From the NCBI GenBank assembly GCA_029251085.1, contig JAQXDZ010000081.1, forward strand, positions 124,001-188,000: DNA of 64,000 bases, written 5' to 3'. Both the position numbers and the translations under genes were made by a program. The DNA comes from Mariniblastus sp. (GTDB lineage Bacteria > Planctomycetota > Planctomycetia > Pirellulales > Pirellulaceae). The notes under the pieces were generated by a model. The model ran no database searches. It saw nothing but the letters and a program-made list of their open reading frames with translations, and was not told where the DNA came from. Positions 51,815-60,915 of this stretch are shown piece by piece. Numbering within the stretch: the first letter of the stretch is position 1; every line of letters starts with the position of its first letter.

Positions 51815-54800
51815 TTAGTTGATGTTCTGCTGTACTCTTGCTTCCAGTTCAGAAAACTTTTGCTTCCACATCTCGTTACCGCTAAAGGTAGGATCTCGTT
51901 TTTTTTCCTTGGCAATCTCGCTGCCCGCAGCCTTAATAGCGGATTGATTTCCGGCAAGGATCCCGTACTCAAGTCGACATTCGACAACATGATAAAGGGC
52001 GTTGTAAAAAGTGCTGCGGAACTTCTCGTTACTACGCGTCGCCAAAGCAAGCTTCTCCCATCCCCAAATACGCTTTTGAGTCCGCTTTGTCTTGGGGTTC
52101 TTGTAAGGATCTCGCCCTTTGACTGCCTCAATGTATCGCTTTTGATTCTTCCCAACCTTGGCCCACATTTGCAACGTCTCAGCCGAATCAATTTGGACAT
52201 TCAACGAGTTCGGAGACGCTTTTAGTATTTCTAAAAACTCATTCATTGCGGATTCAAAGTTACCACTTCGCCGAGAGGCAAGTGCTCGCTGACGCTTCAA
52301 CTCAGCGACCATGACTGCTTCCTTTGGATCGCCGGCAAAACCCATTTCCTGAGCCCGGGTCAGCGCGACCTGCGCCTCTTTGGCCATCGCTTTCGACGAA
52401 TCATCTAATCCTGATTGTGCCAATGAATCTGCAACCGAAAGCAGGGTAGAACCGGCCCACAAGATAGTTTTAGAATCATTCGATTCGGATTGAATGCCGC
52501 TCAAGAAACCTGACAGTGAATTAGCGAATTTCAGCTTCTTTTCAGGTTCTTTCAGTAACTGAAACTGTTCTTTGAGCTGGATCGCTATTAGCTGGTAAAT
52601 CGCCGCAACTCGTGCCGCATCTTTCGGATCATTACTCCCCTTGATGTCAGCTTTCATTGCATCAATTATACCACGGGATTTGTCAATCCACTGTTGCTGA
52701 TCGTCCGCCTCTTTCATCGCCGCAAGATATGCCTTAATCGCTGTTTTATAAACCTCACGGCGATAAATCTCACCAGTCTCCGTTCCAGTAATCGAAGGGT
52801 GCTGCTGCTTTAAAAGATCCAACGGTGCAATCTCTTTAGACTCAAGACGATCAATCGCTTTATCAACCTCTCCTGACTTCAATCTCGCATCGACCAGCAA
52901 CAAAGCTCCCAAGGCAACTTCATAATTAAGCTCATCGAACAACGTTTGATTAACCCCGTCCGCCATCAATAGCGTGGCTTCGTCCATGAGCAATTTAAGC
53001 TGCTGTGGATCTGCCCCTGCCACTCTTGCCCTGGCTTTATAGTCAAACCAGAGCCGTTGCCCTAATTTGATGCTCATGATCGGTTGGTACACCGCATCCT
53101 TAGGAATCTGACTGAAATATTTCCGCGCGATGTCGAAATTCTTATCGTTCAGCGCTAACCGAGTCATGGTACTGGCAGCGACCCCGGCTTCGGTTGTCCC
53201 TGGCCAACGTCGCAAAACAGCATCACACGCGGCGTTTAGCCTTGATCGCTCAAACTCCTTGTCGCTTTCAGCAGCTCGATCCAGCAAGATCGAATAGCTT
53301 TGAATCAACAATGTCATCGCCGATCGCGTACCATCGACATTCGGATACTTCTTGAGCAGGAACTCGCCAATCAACGCGGATTCGATGTACCGCTCAGTCG
53401 CAAAGTAACAATAGCACTGGAGATAACGCACATTATTGATGTCAGCTCGCAACGTGGATTTGTCAGACAACTGCAACGCCAGATCAAACATCCCAAGCGC
53501 CTCAGCGCTTTGCTGCAACGCAGCCTCAGCAGCCTCCTTGTATTTCGCCTCCAGCTCGACCTTTGCGATTCCCTCAGCAGCAGCTGCTTTCTTGCGAGCT
53601 GAACTCGCTTCGCCCACGAAGGACTCAAGGTCTGTCACAAAGTCTTTTCCCTTTTGCCGAGCGTCATCAAATGAGCCGGGAGGGCCTGCCTCTCCTTCAG
53701 CAACTTCGGAGAAATTGACATTCCATTCCGCAAGTAACTCTTTCGCACGGTCACGATAGGGGCTTGCGACACGGGCTACATTGCGAAGTACTTTAGCCGC
53801 CGCCCGGTCGATTCGGTTTGAATCACTCGTTGCCCGCGGACCACCAGCAGCCTTAACTTCTTCGGCCTTTTTGTGCTTCGCAATCGAGTACTCCAACTGG
53901 ACTCTCAACCAATCCTGCTGGCGCACTTCGACTTTATTCAACGAATTGACTGCAGGCTCGAGAATTTCAATGACCTGCTTATAAGGATATTTCTTGGAAG
54001 CCGCCCAACAATCCGATGCCAACAAAAACGATTCTAATTTGATCGGTTTAAGAACACTGTTGTCGCCAAGAATAAACACTTCACTTAGCAACTCTAAGGC
54101 TTTTTTGTTTTCCCCAAGCTTGTGACTGCAACGTGCCGCATAAACGCAAGATTTGAGGCCGGCGATAAATTTGGGATATGCCTCCCACACCTTTTCATAT
54201 TCATCTCGTGCTTCTGCCAAAAGCTTCTTCTGTTCATCGTCACTTTCGAGATAGGTGTCGGCAAGTTGCTCGGTTACCTTGGGAATACTCACACGCACCT
54301 GAGTGTAGGTCGCCTGAAACTGATCTCGACGGCGAAGCGTTGTCGGATCCTCCGGGTCAATTTGAATTGCATCTTCACTCTGAGGATCGATCAAACGGCG
54401 AACTTGCTTTCTCGCTTTTTGGTAACTCGCCAGTGCTCCTTTTAAATTCTCTCTTGCTTTGCCAAACAACACTTCGCGTTCGGCAGATGTTAAGCGATCC
54501 GATTCCGATTGTTTCAAATAGATATTGGAGCGACGATAGAGAAGATTACCTTGGTAATGCAGCGTCTTTGCGGAGACTTCGAGTGATTGGTTGTTAGCGG
54601 CATAATTGGTCAACAATTGCTGTGCTTGATCTAGCCGCGACTCGACCGAAGCAAGATCTCGCATCCGAGCAGTGCTGCCAATCAATGTTTGAGCCATCTC
54701 AAACGGCAACGCATCTTTGAACTCTTTGGAGATCGCATTGCTATTTTTCAACCCCTCAAGGTAGTCGATCGCAACATCGTAATAATTATTATCACGAAGG

Positions 54801-54913
54801 GCATTCAGAAACGCTTGGGCAGGCTCATCCGCACGCCCCGCCGAACTAAAGAATCCCGTCACAATTACGACAATTAACGCAATGCTCTTCACAGGTAACG
54901 CAATTCTCTTCAC
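51815..54913 (-). CDS. Large TPR-rich secreted protein, first gene of the ExbBD operon
   Basis: A 1032-residue protein with a signal peptide (SIALIVVIVTGFFSSAGRADE, ending about residue 29) and an almost entirely helical body of TPR-like repeats (for example ALNDKNFDIARKYFSQI, RQRALASRRSGNFESAMNEFLEILKASPNSLN). The region about 430-480 is Ala/Lys/Glu-rich coiled coil. GTG at 54913 is chosen because AAGGA lies 9 bases upstream. The first 14 residues come from a 21-bp tandem duplication that copies the start codon. It leads the operon with a second TPR protein, ExbB and two ExbD, suggesting that proton force drives a periplasmic process on a TPR scaffold; no substrate can be stated. Confidence 0.8.
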   Translation of the reverse strand: MKRIALPVKSIALIVVIVTGFFSSAGRADEPAQAFLNALRDNNYYDVAIDYLEGLKNSNAISKEFKDALPFEMAQTLIGSTARMRDLASVESRLDQAQQLLTNYAANNQSLEVSAKTLHYQGNLLYRRSNIYLKQSESDRLTSAEREVLFGKARENLKGALASYQKARKQVRRLIDPQSEDAIQIDPEDPTTLRRRDQFQATYTQVRVSIPKVTEQLADTYLESDDEQKKLLAEARDEYEKVWEAYPKFIAGLKSCVYAARCSHKLGENKKALELLSEVFILGDNSVLKPIKLESFLLASDCWAASKKYPYKQVIEILEPAVNSLNKVEVRQQDWLRVQLEYSIAKHKKAEEVKAAGGPRATSDSNRIDRAAAKVLRNVARVASPYRDRAKELLAEWNVNFSEVAEGEAGPPGSFDDARQKGKDFVTDLESFVGEASSARKKAAAAEGIAKVELEAKYKEAAEAALQQSAEALGMFDLALQLSDKSTLRADINNVRYLQCYCYFATERYIESALIGEFLLKKYPNVDGTRSAMTLLIQSYSILLDRAAESDKEFERSRLNAACDAVLRRWPGTTEAGVAASTMTRLALNDKNFDIARKYFSQIPKDAVYQPIMSIKLGQRLWFDYKARARVAGADPQQLKLLMDEATLLMADGVNQTLFDELNYEVALGALLLVDARLKSGEVDKAIDRLESKEIAPLDLLKQQHPSITGTETGEIYRREVYKTAIKAYLAAMKEADDQQQWIDKSRGIIDAMKADIKGSNDPKDAARVAAIYQLIAIQLKEQFQLLKEPEKKLKFANSLSGFLSGIQSESNDSKTILWAGSTLLSVADSLAQSGLDDSSKAMAKEAQVALTRAQEMGFAGDPKEAVMVAELKRQRALASRRSGNFESAMNEFLEILKASPNSLNVQIDSAETLQMWAKVGKNQKRYIEAVKGRDPYKNPKTKRTQKRIWGWEKLALATRSNEKFRSTFYNALYHVVECRLEYGILAGNQSAIKAAGSEIAKEKKRDPTFSGNEMWKQKFSELEARVQQNIN

Positions 54914-54916
54914 AGC
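54875..54916 (-). repeat. 21-bp tandem duplication copying the start codon of the large TPR gene
   Basis: Two adjacent 21-bp units (54875-54895 and 54896-54916) differ at only two positions. Read on the minus strand each contains GTGAAGAG-ATTGCGTTA, so two in-frame GTG codons lie 21 bases apart (54913 and 54892). Only the first has a Shine-Dalgarno at a suitable distance. Confidence 0.8.
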
Positions 54917-55404
54917 CCGAAATCCTTAAATAAGTTGGCTATAATTTAACCAGTTACAAATCGAAACACCCGATGAATCCCCAATACCACCAAACGGGAA
55001 CTCTAGTCTCTACTACTTAACGTCACGAAGCAATCATACGAAGTTGCCATTCTGCAAACAACAATGAATGTACCTCATCACAAACGGAGTCGTTCTCAGG
55101 CACCGCTACGCTCGCTTCCAACCCTAATCGTCGACAATTCACGCGCAAAATCAAACAATTCAGTCGTCAGATTTGAAATTTTTGGACAATGCTGATCTAA
55201 AGAATGGGGTCGCTACGGGTTTATCGTTCTTAATCGTTGTCGATTCGAAGCACCAATCCGTTTACCAAAAACAACATCTGCTCGATGTCCACCTTCTCGG
55301 ACCATGAATTTTTGCAATAATTTAAATCACTGGCATCACTAAGCTGCTGCTTTCCTGCCCGAATCATTAAATATTGTAAAACTCTCAACTAACAAGGCAA
55401 ATCG
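54917..55404. other. Divergent intergenic region
   Basis: These 488 bases separate two divergent operons and hold no convincing gene or strong hairpin. AAGGA at 54923-54927 is the minus-strand Shine-Dalgarno of the TPR gene. Both operon promoters must lie here, but none is clear enough to place. Confidence 0.4.
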
Positions 55405-56922
55405 ATGAGATTCGACCAATCCTCTGGAGAGGACAAACAAGTGACTCGCCCTGATTCGATTGTGCCGCCAATTGACAAAACCTCAAAAGCGATTCGGACC
55501 AGGCTTTTGATGCTTTTCTCTATGCTGATCTTGATCATCGTTGCAATGAACGAAGCGGGAAAGCCTGAACGTTGGGAATGGATGGGGTTTGATCAACCGC
55601 CTACCTCCGTCAAAACAATCGAATTAGACAACAATGCGGATGCACCCTCAGCCAAAGTCGAATTCGAAAATAGCGCTGGAGTTGGGGGTCCGCCCCCAAA
55701 TCGAACTGCCTCTCCCAACAACTCTAACCTGAAAAAATCGAACTCATCATTTTCAGTCAGTCCGACGGCGGGCCAACCCAATTCTGTCGTCGTCGGAACC
55801 TACCAGGGCGATTACCCGACCGCTGCCGTTCAGTTCTGGGAAGAAATATTCCGCAAATTTTCTCCAGATTCACAAACTTGCTTTCTTCAACTAATTTCTC
55901 GAATTCGAAATGGGATCACGACTCCCAAAGACCAACAGGCCGAAACCAAACGCATTGTTGAATTAATCAAACAAAAACACGATTCCTTTGAGCAGTCCTT
56001 ATTTGATGAACTCGCTGTTGCAACCGATGGAACACCCGAAAAAATAGTTCTCCTCAATCAGCTTAATGAGTCGCAGACTATCTGGGCCGACAAGATCTTC
56101 CCCGCATTGTCAGAGTCGTCCTCCGGTAGAGACACGACACTGAGCCAGCAAAATGCGATCATTCGATTACAAGCGGTGATTGACGACCTTTTACTTCTAC
56201 AAGTACAAGACCACACCTCGCTTGGCTGGACGGGCGATTCGGGCAGTTGGATTCGCACCTGGGAGAAGGTCATTTCGCCCACAGCTACCGATGCTGACTT
56301 AGAAAACGCGACTTCCGTCAATCGAATCGAACTCATGGGACAACCCGATATATACCGCGGAAAACCGATTGCCATCGAAGGCTGGGTTCGGTCAGCGCGA
56401 AAAAAGAAACTACCCGCAGACACTGCTCTGGGGATCGAACATTACTACATTCTGTGGGTCCGTCCCCGAGAATCCAAACTTGGCCCGTATTGTGTTTACT
56501 GCCAAAAAATACCGGCGAGCTTTCCTAAACTTGGCAATGAATTCATTGACGTAAACCAACTGGTGCAAGTCGATGGCTACTTTTTCAAAATCCGAAACTA
56601 CATCGCTGCAGATTCTTCGGTTCAAGAATGCCCGGTTGTGATTGCCCCCAATCTGAACATCATCGCCTCGGCACCAATGCCGCTGCTTGATAAGTGGCAA
56701 CCGTCGCCAACAACTTTAATAACTGCCTTTGTTGTGATTCCAATCGGAGCAACATTTATCGCCTGGTTTGCATTTCAAACCTCGCGAACCAAGCGACAGT
56801 CGCCAGGGGCATCGACTAAGAAACGCATTGATGACTCGCTGGACGCCTTAGTGAAAAGCCCCGAAGTTCAAACCGATCGGGAAAAAATCATGGCACTTTA
56901 CGAAACGAATCCCGATGACTGA
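55405..56922 (+). CDS. Membrane-anchored hypothetical, first of a paralogous pair
   Basis: A 505-residue protein with two membrane segments, residues about 34-50 (LLMLFSMLILIIVAM) and about 435-460 (TTLITAFVVIPIGATFIAWFAF), enclosing a large periplasmic part. The middle region (about 140-290) is helical. Residues about 300-420 form a beta domain (GKPIAIEGWVRSARKKKLPADTALGIEHYYILWVRPRES; PYCVYCQKIP; VQVDGYFFKIRNYIA) that recurs in the next protein as CIIDGYFFRFWKYQSA. This resembles a nucleic-acid-like OB barrel only in strand layout. A CVYC pair may bind metal or form a disulfide. The stop overlaps the next ATG by 8 bp. I cannot name a family. Confidence 0.7.
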   Translation: MRFDQSSGEDKQVTRPDSIVPPIDKTSKAIRTRLLMLFSMLILIIVAMNEAGKPERWEWMGFDQPPTSVKTIELDNNADAPSAKVEFENSAGVGGPPPNRTASPNNSNLKKSNSSFSVSPTAGQPNSVVVGTYQGDYPTAAVQFWEEIFRKFSPDSQTCFLQLISRIRNGITTPKDQQAETKRIVELIKQKHDSFEQSLFDELAVATDGTPEKIVLLNQLNESQTIWADKIFPALSESSSGRDTTLSQQNAIIRLQAVIDDLLLLQVQDHTSLGWTGDSGSWIRTWEKVISPTATDADLENATSVNRIELMGQPDIYRGKPIAIEGWVRSARKKKLPADTALGIEHYYILWVRPRESKLGPYCVYCQKIPASFPKLGNEFIDVNQLVQVDGYFFKIRNYIAADSSVQECPVVIAPNLNIIASAPMPLLDKWQPSPTTLITAFVVIPIGATFIAWFAFQTSRTKRQSPGASTKKRIDDSLDALVKSPEVQTDREKIMALYETNPDD

Positions 56923-58327
56923 AGCCAATTTCCTGAAATTCACGAACAAAGCCGGTTGGTCGTTTTCATGGACCACCGTTTACTTTTTATTTGCCATGCC
57001 GCTGATCGCCGGTGCAAAACAGGATCACAATGAGACCCCACTCGAACTTTCTGGCTATTCGCTAAGCGAGTCCTACCAAGTCGACGACGACCAACCCGTT
57101 AACTTTGAATCGCCCATCCTCAAGCAACTCTTATACCGCGTGAGAAACACATCTCCGAAGAGTCGCGCTCGATACAGCCAATTCTCTCAAGAGACAACTT
57201 GGCGTGACATGACTTCGCAAACAGAGGATTTTCGTTTTTGGACATTTAATCGTCCGGCACGATTAACAAAAATTGAAAAACACGCTTTTAAACAAGACAC
57301 GTCTGATGACGAAATCAAAGGCGTCTATGTTTGCCATTGTGAATCAGTCCCACACTCAACGGAGGACAGCACAACGCCTCCGCAAAAACTAATTGTCTTG
57401 TCACGAACCGTTCCCAAGGCACTCCCTGTAAACACAGAAATCAATCAACCGATCCGCATCTCTGGATTTCTCTACTCCAGAGCTCTTGCAGCCGAGGGTT
57501 CCCGGCTAGTGTTTATCACGGACCGGATACAATGGTATCCACAGGAAAAAACAGACAGGATTTCAGCCAATCAAGTCGAACTCTCCAAACTCGGCTTCGA
57601 CCTGGGGCTGATCGATTCAGTGCGGGAAAACAATGCCCGACCACTGATGGGTCAAGACGCTGAAGCGTTTTTTCAAATGCTTGCCGCAATGAATCGCTTC
57701 GCTGGCACTCCGGAAACCCTGTTTAAAGAATCAGCGGAGGCCCTAAGTTTCAGCGACATTTTTTCTGGCTCACCTGAATACTTTGGCGACGCTGTCCACC
57801 TCCAAGGAGTCATCCGGTCCTGCTCATCCGTTAGTATTCCCCATCAGGACATTCAGGAGCGTTTGGAAATATCACAATACTACCAACTTATGATCTTTCC
57901 AGATTTAGGTGGAGCAAAAATCATCATACGAGGAAAAGACGGTAGCGAACTCGACTACCAGCGATTTCCTATTACCGTCTGTTGTACTGAGCTTCCCGAT
58001 GGGATGACGGCTCAAGAAGTTGAAAGGAAGCAATGCATCATCGATGGTTACTTCTTTCGGTTTTGGAAATACCAATCCGCTCGGACTGATTTAGTCGAAT
58101 CCGCAGGGCAGCTAAGCCCTTTAGTCATTGCCAAGCAACCTGTTTTGGTCGAAACAGGAATCGACGTACTCGACCGAGGCTTGCTTTTTTTCGTTCTTGG
58201 CACGATGGCGCTGGTCATTTTTCTAATTAGCTATTTTCGCTTTGTTGATCGGAATCAAAAACCACCACTAGAGAACATCCTCGAAAACCTGCCTGAAAAG
58301 ATTGACATCTCTGGTATCGATGGCTGA
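56915..58327 (+). CDS. Membrane-anchored hypothetical, second of a paralogous pair
   Basis: A 470-residue protein with an N-terminal hydrophobic segment (WSFSWTTVYFLFAMPLIAGA, signal peptide or anchor) and a C-terminal span (LLFFVLGTMALVIFLISYF, about residues 426-446). It appears to hold two copies of the beta domain seen in the preceding protein: residues about 85-210 (IKGVYVCHCESVP; INQPIRISGFLYSR; RLVFITDRIQWYP) and about 285-410 (VHLQGVIRSCSSVS; QYYQLMIFPDLGG; CIIDGYFFRFWKYQSA; PLVIAKQPVL). The ATG overlaps the previous stop (TGA) by 8 bp, so translation is coupled and the products likely interact. The function is unknown. No recognisable enzyme motif is present. Confidence 0.7.
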   Translation: MTEANFLKFTNKAGWSFSWTTVYFLFAMPLIAGAKQDHNETPLELSGYSLSESYQVDDDQPVNFESPILKQLLYRVRNTSPKSRARYSQFSQETTWRDMTSQTEDFRFWTFNRPARLTKIEKHAFKQDTSDDEIKGVYVCHCESVPHSTEDSTTPPQKLIVLSRTVPKALPVNTEINQPIRISGFLYSRALAAEGSRLVFITDRIQWYPQEKTDRISANQVELSKLGFDLGLIDSVRENNARPLMGQDAEAFFQMLAAMNRFAGTPETLFKESAEALSFSDIFSGSPEYFGDAVHLQGVIRSCSSVSIPHQDIQERLEISQYYQLMIFPDLGGAKIIIRGKDGSELDYQRFPITVCCTELPDGMTAQEVERKQCIIDGYFFRFWKYQSARTDLVESAGQLSPLVIAKQPVLVETGIDVLDRGLLFFVLGTMALVIFLISYFRFVDRNQKPPLENILENLPEKIDISGIDG

Positions 58328-58617
58328 TTGCTGCTTCCACTGAATTTAATCCACGAAATTCAACGATCCAGAGGGGCAAACCGCGGCTCTCCCCTTGAAA
58401 GAGACGTTGCCAACAATCAAAATTCAGTTCTTATCGTTGGCCGTAAAAACGTGCCGACACCCACACATTGGACCACCCAAGTTTTTGGGGATTTCGAGAC
58501 TAGCGATTTCTAAAAATTGAAAACTTTCGCCTCCCGAGTGATTTGCCCGTTATCAAATCAACGCGACTAGCCCCGATCTAACTCAAAACATTCGCTACTT
58601 AATTCAAGGAAAATTTA

Positions 58618-59595
58618 ATGAAAAGTCCGGTTCGAGTTACGGTCACAGGCGCTGCAGGCCAAATTAGTTACGGCTTGCTGTTCCGCATTGCTGCCGGTGA
58701 AATGCTAGGCCCTGACCAACCCGTCATTCTGCAGTTACTTGAAATTACACCTGCGATGAACGCGCTCAACGGTGTCGTCATGGAACTTGATGACTGCGCG
58801 TTCCCACTCCTCCACGGAATCGTCGCTACCGATGATCCCAACGTCGGCTTTGCCGACTCCGACTACGCTCTTCTTGTCGGTGCGATGCCTCGACGAAAGG
58901 GAATGGAAAGAAAAGATCTTCTGACAGCAAACTCAAAGATTTTCTCGGTCCAGGGGAAAGCGATTAACGACCACGCCAAAAAGGACATTAAAGTCCTAGT
59001 CGTAGGGAACCCGGCTAACACCAATGCCTTGATCACGATGGCAAACGCTCCTTCGATCAAGCATGGTAACATCACGGCGATGACCCGCCTCGACCACAAT
59101 CGCGCTCTAAGCCAACTAGCCTCAAAAACTGGAAAGCACTCCACCGATGTCAAGAAACTGACTATCTGGGGGAACCACTCTTCCACCCAGTATCCAGATA
59201 TTAGCCAAGCCACCATTTCCGGCGAATCAGCTGCCCAACAAATCGAACAAGAATGGTATCGAGATACGTTTATCCCCACCGTACAAAAACGAGGAGCTGC
59301 GATCATCGAAGCCCGCGGCGCATCCAGCGCAGCGTCCGCCGCTAACGCAGCGATCGATCATATTCGAACCTGGGAAGCCGGCACCGACGAGGGGGACTGG
59401 GTAAGCATGGCCATTCCAAGCGACGGAAGCTACGGAATCGATGAGGGACTAATTTATTCTTTCCCTTGTACCTGCAGCAATGGCGAATACAAAATCGTAC
59501 AAGGTCTAGAGATTGACGAGTTTAGCCGTGAAAAAATGGACGCCACCCTGGCAGAACTCAAAGAAGAACGTGACGAAGTTAAAGATTTGCTGTAA
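58618..59595 (+). CDS. mdh: Malate dehydrogenase (NAD-dependent)
   Basis: The enzyme interconverts malate and oxaloacetate in the TCA cycle. The 325-residue protein starts [27 protein letters not shown] (Rossmann glycine loop), with the acceptor-loop [18 protein letters not shown] (Arg residues), [26 protein letters not shown] (catalytic Asp) and [13 protein letters not shown] (catalytic His). It belongs to the MDH2/cytosolic-type group rather than to LDH-like MDH. The Shine-Dalgarno AAGGA is near 58606. The 290-bp gap before it contains no gene. A perfect terminator follows. Confidence 0.95.
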   Translation: MKSPVRVTVTGAAGQISYGLLFRIAAGEMLGPDQPVILQLLEITPAMNALNGVVMELDDCAFPLLHGIVATDDPNVGFADSDYALLVGAMPRRKGMERKDLLTANSKIFSVQGKAINDHAKKDIKVLVVGNPANTNALITMANAPSIKHGNITAMTRLDHNRALSQLASKTGKHSTDVKKLTIWGNHSSTQYPDISQATISGESAAQQIEQEWYRDTFIPTVQKRGAAIIEARGASSAASAANAAIDHIRTWEAGTDEGDWVSMAIPSDGSYGIDEGLIYSFPCTCSNGEYKIVQGLEIDEFSREKMDATLAELKEERDEVKDLL

Positions 59596-59645
59596 AGCAA
59601 GATCCTTTCCAACTCATTGAATCCCGTTCATAAAATTCAATTAGG

Positions 59646-59683
59646 GCCAGCCATGATCAATCAAGATCATGGCTGGCTTTTTT
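59646..59683 (+). terminator. Rho-independent terminator after mdh
   Basis: GCCAGCCATGATC (59646-59658) pairs perfectly with GATCATGGCTGGC (59665-59677), a 13-bp stem with a 6-nt loop, followed by six T. Confidence 0.95.
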
Positions 59684-59798
59684 CATTCAACAGATCACTT
59701 AATTTGCTAGCTAAAAAAATTAGCAATCAATCTTTCAATGGGGTGTGCACATTTCCTTAGTCGAAAGAACTCTCAACCCTTCTTTGCGGCGTATGCAG

Positions 59799-59827
59799 TT
59801 GACTTTCATTTCTAAGTTATTTACAAA
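59799..59827 (+). promoter_or_regulatory. Candidate sigma-70-type promoter ahead of the flagellar-type cluster
   Basis: TTGACT (59799-59804) and TACAAA (59822-59827) are separated by 17 bp, and the Shine-Dalgarno AAGGAAA follows near 59862, ahead of the ATG at 59881. The -10 is only a partial match, so this is tentative. Confidence 0.4.
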
Positions 59828-59880
59828 CTGACACCTTGGAAAGCACGAACACTCGTCAGTCAAGGAAATACGACAGACGC

Positions 59881-60618
59881 ATGAATAGAATCAAAATCAG
59901 CCCGCTGGCCTCCGTCAGTGCGGACGACATCTCGACTAAAGATTCAATCCCAAACTCGCTCGATCAGTTCGATAAAATAACGAACCGTTCCGATCAGTAT
60001 TCTTTGTTTGTGCCTCTTCACTACGAAAAAAATTACGCTTACCCACTCATCGTCTGGCTCCACTCTGACGGGTCGCAGTCTGCGGAAATTCAGCGGATCA
60101 TGCCGCATGCCAGCGTCCGGAATTTTGTTGGTATTGCACCGCAATCTCCGATCGGTAATTTTGAAGCTGGATATTTCTGGGAACAAGAAGTCGACACAAT
60201 TGATTTAGCCCACGATTCGATCCTTGCCGCCATCGATGCCGCTTCCATGCGATACAATATCGCATCTAATCGGATTTTCATTGGAGGAGCAGGCACCGGT
60301 GGAACAATGGCATTTCGCATTGCCTTTGAGCGGCCGGAACTTTTCGCTGGAGTAATTTCCATGAACGGGCCACTACCCGAACGCGAAAAACCGCTTGGCT
60401 GTTGGGCGGAAAGTCGACAATTACCAGTTTTTTGGGCACACGGTCGAAACAACAAAGCTTTCGAGCAAAGTCAATTGTGCCAACAACTTCGTCTGCTTCA
60501 TATTGCTGGTTTTTCCGTCACGCTGCGACAGTACCCCACGGAAACCTGTACCAACGAAAAGACGTTATCGGATATGAATCGCTGGATCATGGAAACGATC
60601 GACTCGACCGTGACTTAA
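59881..60618 (+). CDS. Alpha/beta-hydrolase pseudo-esterase
   Basis: A 245-residue protein of the esterase/phospholipase-like alpha/beta hydrolase fold, with the oxyanion region YPLIVWLHSDGS and the nucleophile elbow IFIGGAGTGGTMAFRIAFERPELFAGVISMNG. The elbow normally has GxSxG, but here it reads GAG138TG, so the nucleophile Ser is Gly138. The acid is also changed: HGRNN has Asn191 where HGxxD is expected. No His lies in the last 34 residues, where the catalytic His should be. All three triad positions are therefore lost, while the fold motifs stay intact, pointing to a maintained non-catalytic role. ATG at 59881 (with AAGGAAA upstream) is preferred over TTG at 59836. It opens a cluster with FliF and FliO. 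Confidence 0.8.
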   Translation: MNRIKISPLASVSADDISTKDSIPNSLDQFDKITNRSDQYSLFVPLHYEKNYAYPLIVWLHSDGSQSAEIQRIMPHASVRNFVGIAPQSPIGNFEAGYFWEQEVDTIDLAHDSILAAIDAASMRYNIASNRIFIGGAGTGGTMAFRIAFERPELFAGVISMNGPLPEREKPLGCWAESRQLPVFWAHGRNNKAFEQSQLCQQLRLLHIAGFSVTLRQYPTETCTNEKTLSDMNRWIMETIDSTVT

Positions 60619-60639
60619 ATCAACCCTTCTGTTTTTCTA

Positions 60640-60915
60640 TTGCACCGATGCTCCGTCGACACGTTGAGCTCACTTCGCGCCGACCTTTCGCGCCAATCAT
60701 GCGTTAAAAACCGCGGCCTTCACCAACAGTTTGATCTATTGAAACTAGTGGCGTCTAGTAAAACATGCCTTGACTCTCTCGCTGCGTTTCAGCTAAAAGT
60801 CGGACCTGATGTTGCCGATGAATTGCGTTCCTATCGACGCAGTTTCGCACACTTAATCATCAACCGATCGAACGTCCATGCAATTGAACCGCAGACGAGT
60901 ATTACCAGAGATTGA
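60640..60915 (+). CDS. Small hypothetical overlapping the next gene (possibly the N-terminal part of one frameshifted gene)
   Basis: A 91-residue frame in +1 relative to its neighbour. The central stretch LHQQFDLLKLVASSKTCLDSLAAFQLKVGPDVADELRSYRRSFAHLIINRSN looks like a helical protein and not a shadow, and its codon usage matches the window. The start is uncertain (TTG at 60640 or TTG near 60664). It overlaps the ATPase-domain gene by 38 bp. Either the two are coupled separate proteins, or this is the dimerisation/sensory part of one kinase-like protein split by a frameshift, real or from sequencing. Confidence 0.5.
   Translation: MHRCSVDTLSSLRADLSRQSCVKNRGLHQQFDLLKLVASSKTCLDSLAAFQLKVGPDVADELRSYRRSFAHLIINRSNVHAIEPQTSITRD

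Noticed and set aside
60402-60707. Third frame overlapping the pseudo-esterase end, ending in MLRRHVELTSRRPFAPIMR
   Set aside because: Most of it is a shadow of the esterase gene. The tail looks somewhat protein-like but cannot be joined to the next frame without assuming a second frameshift.
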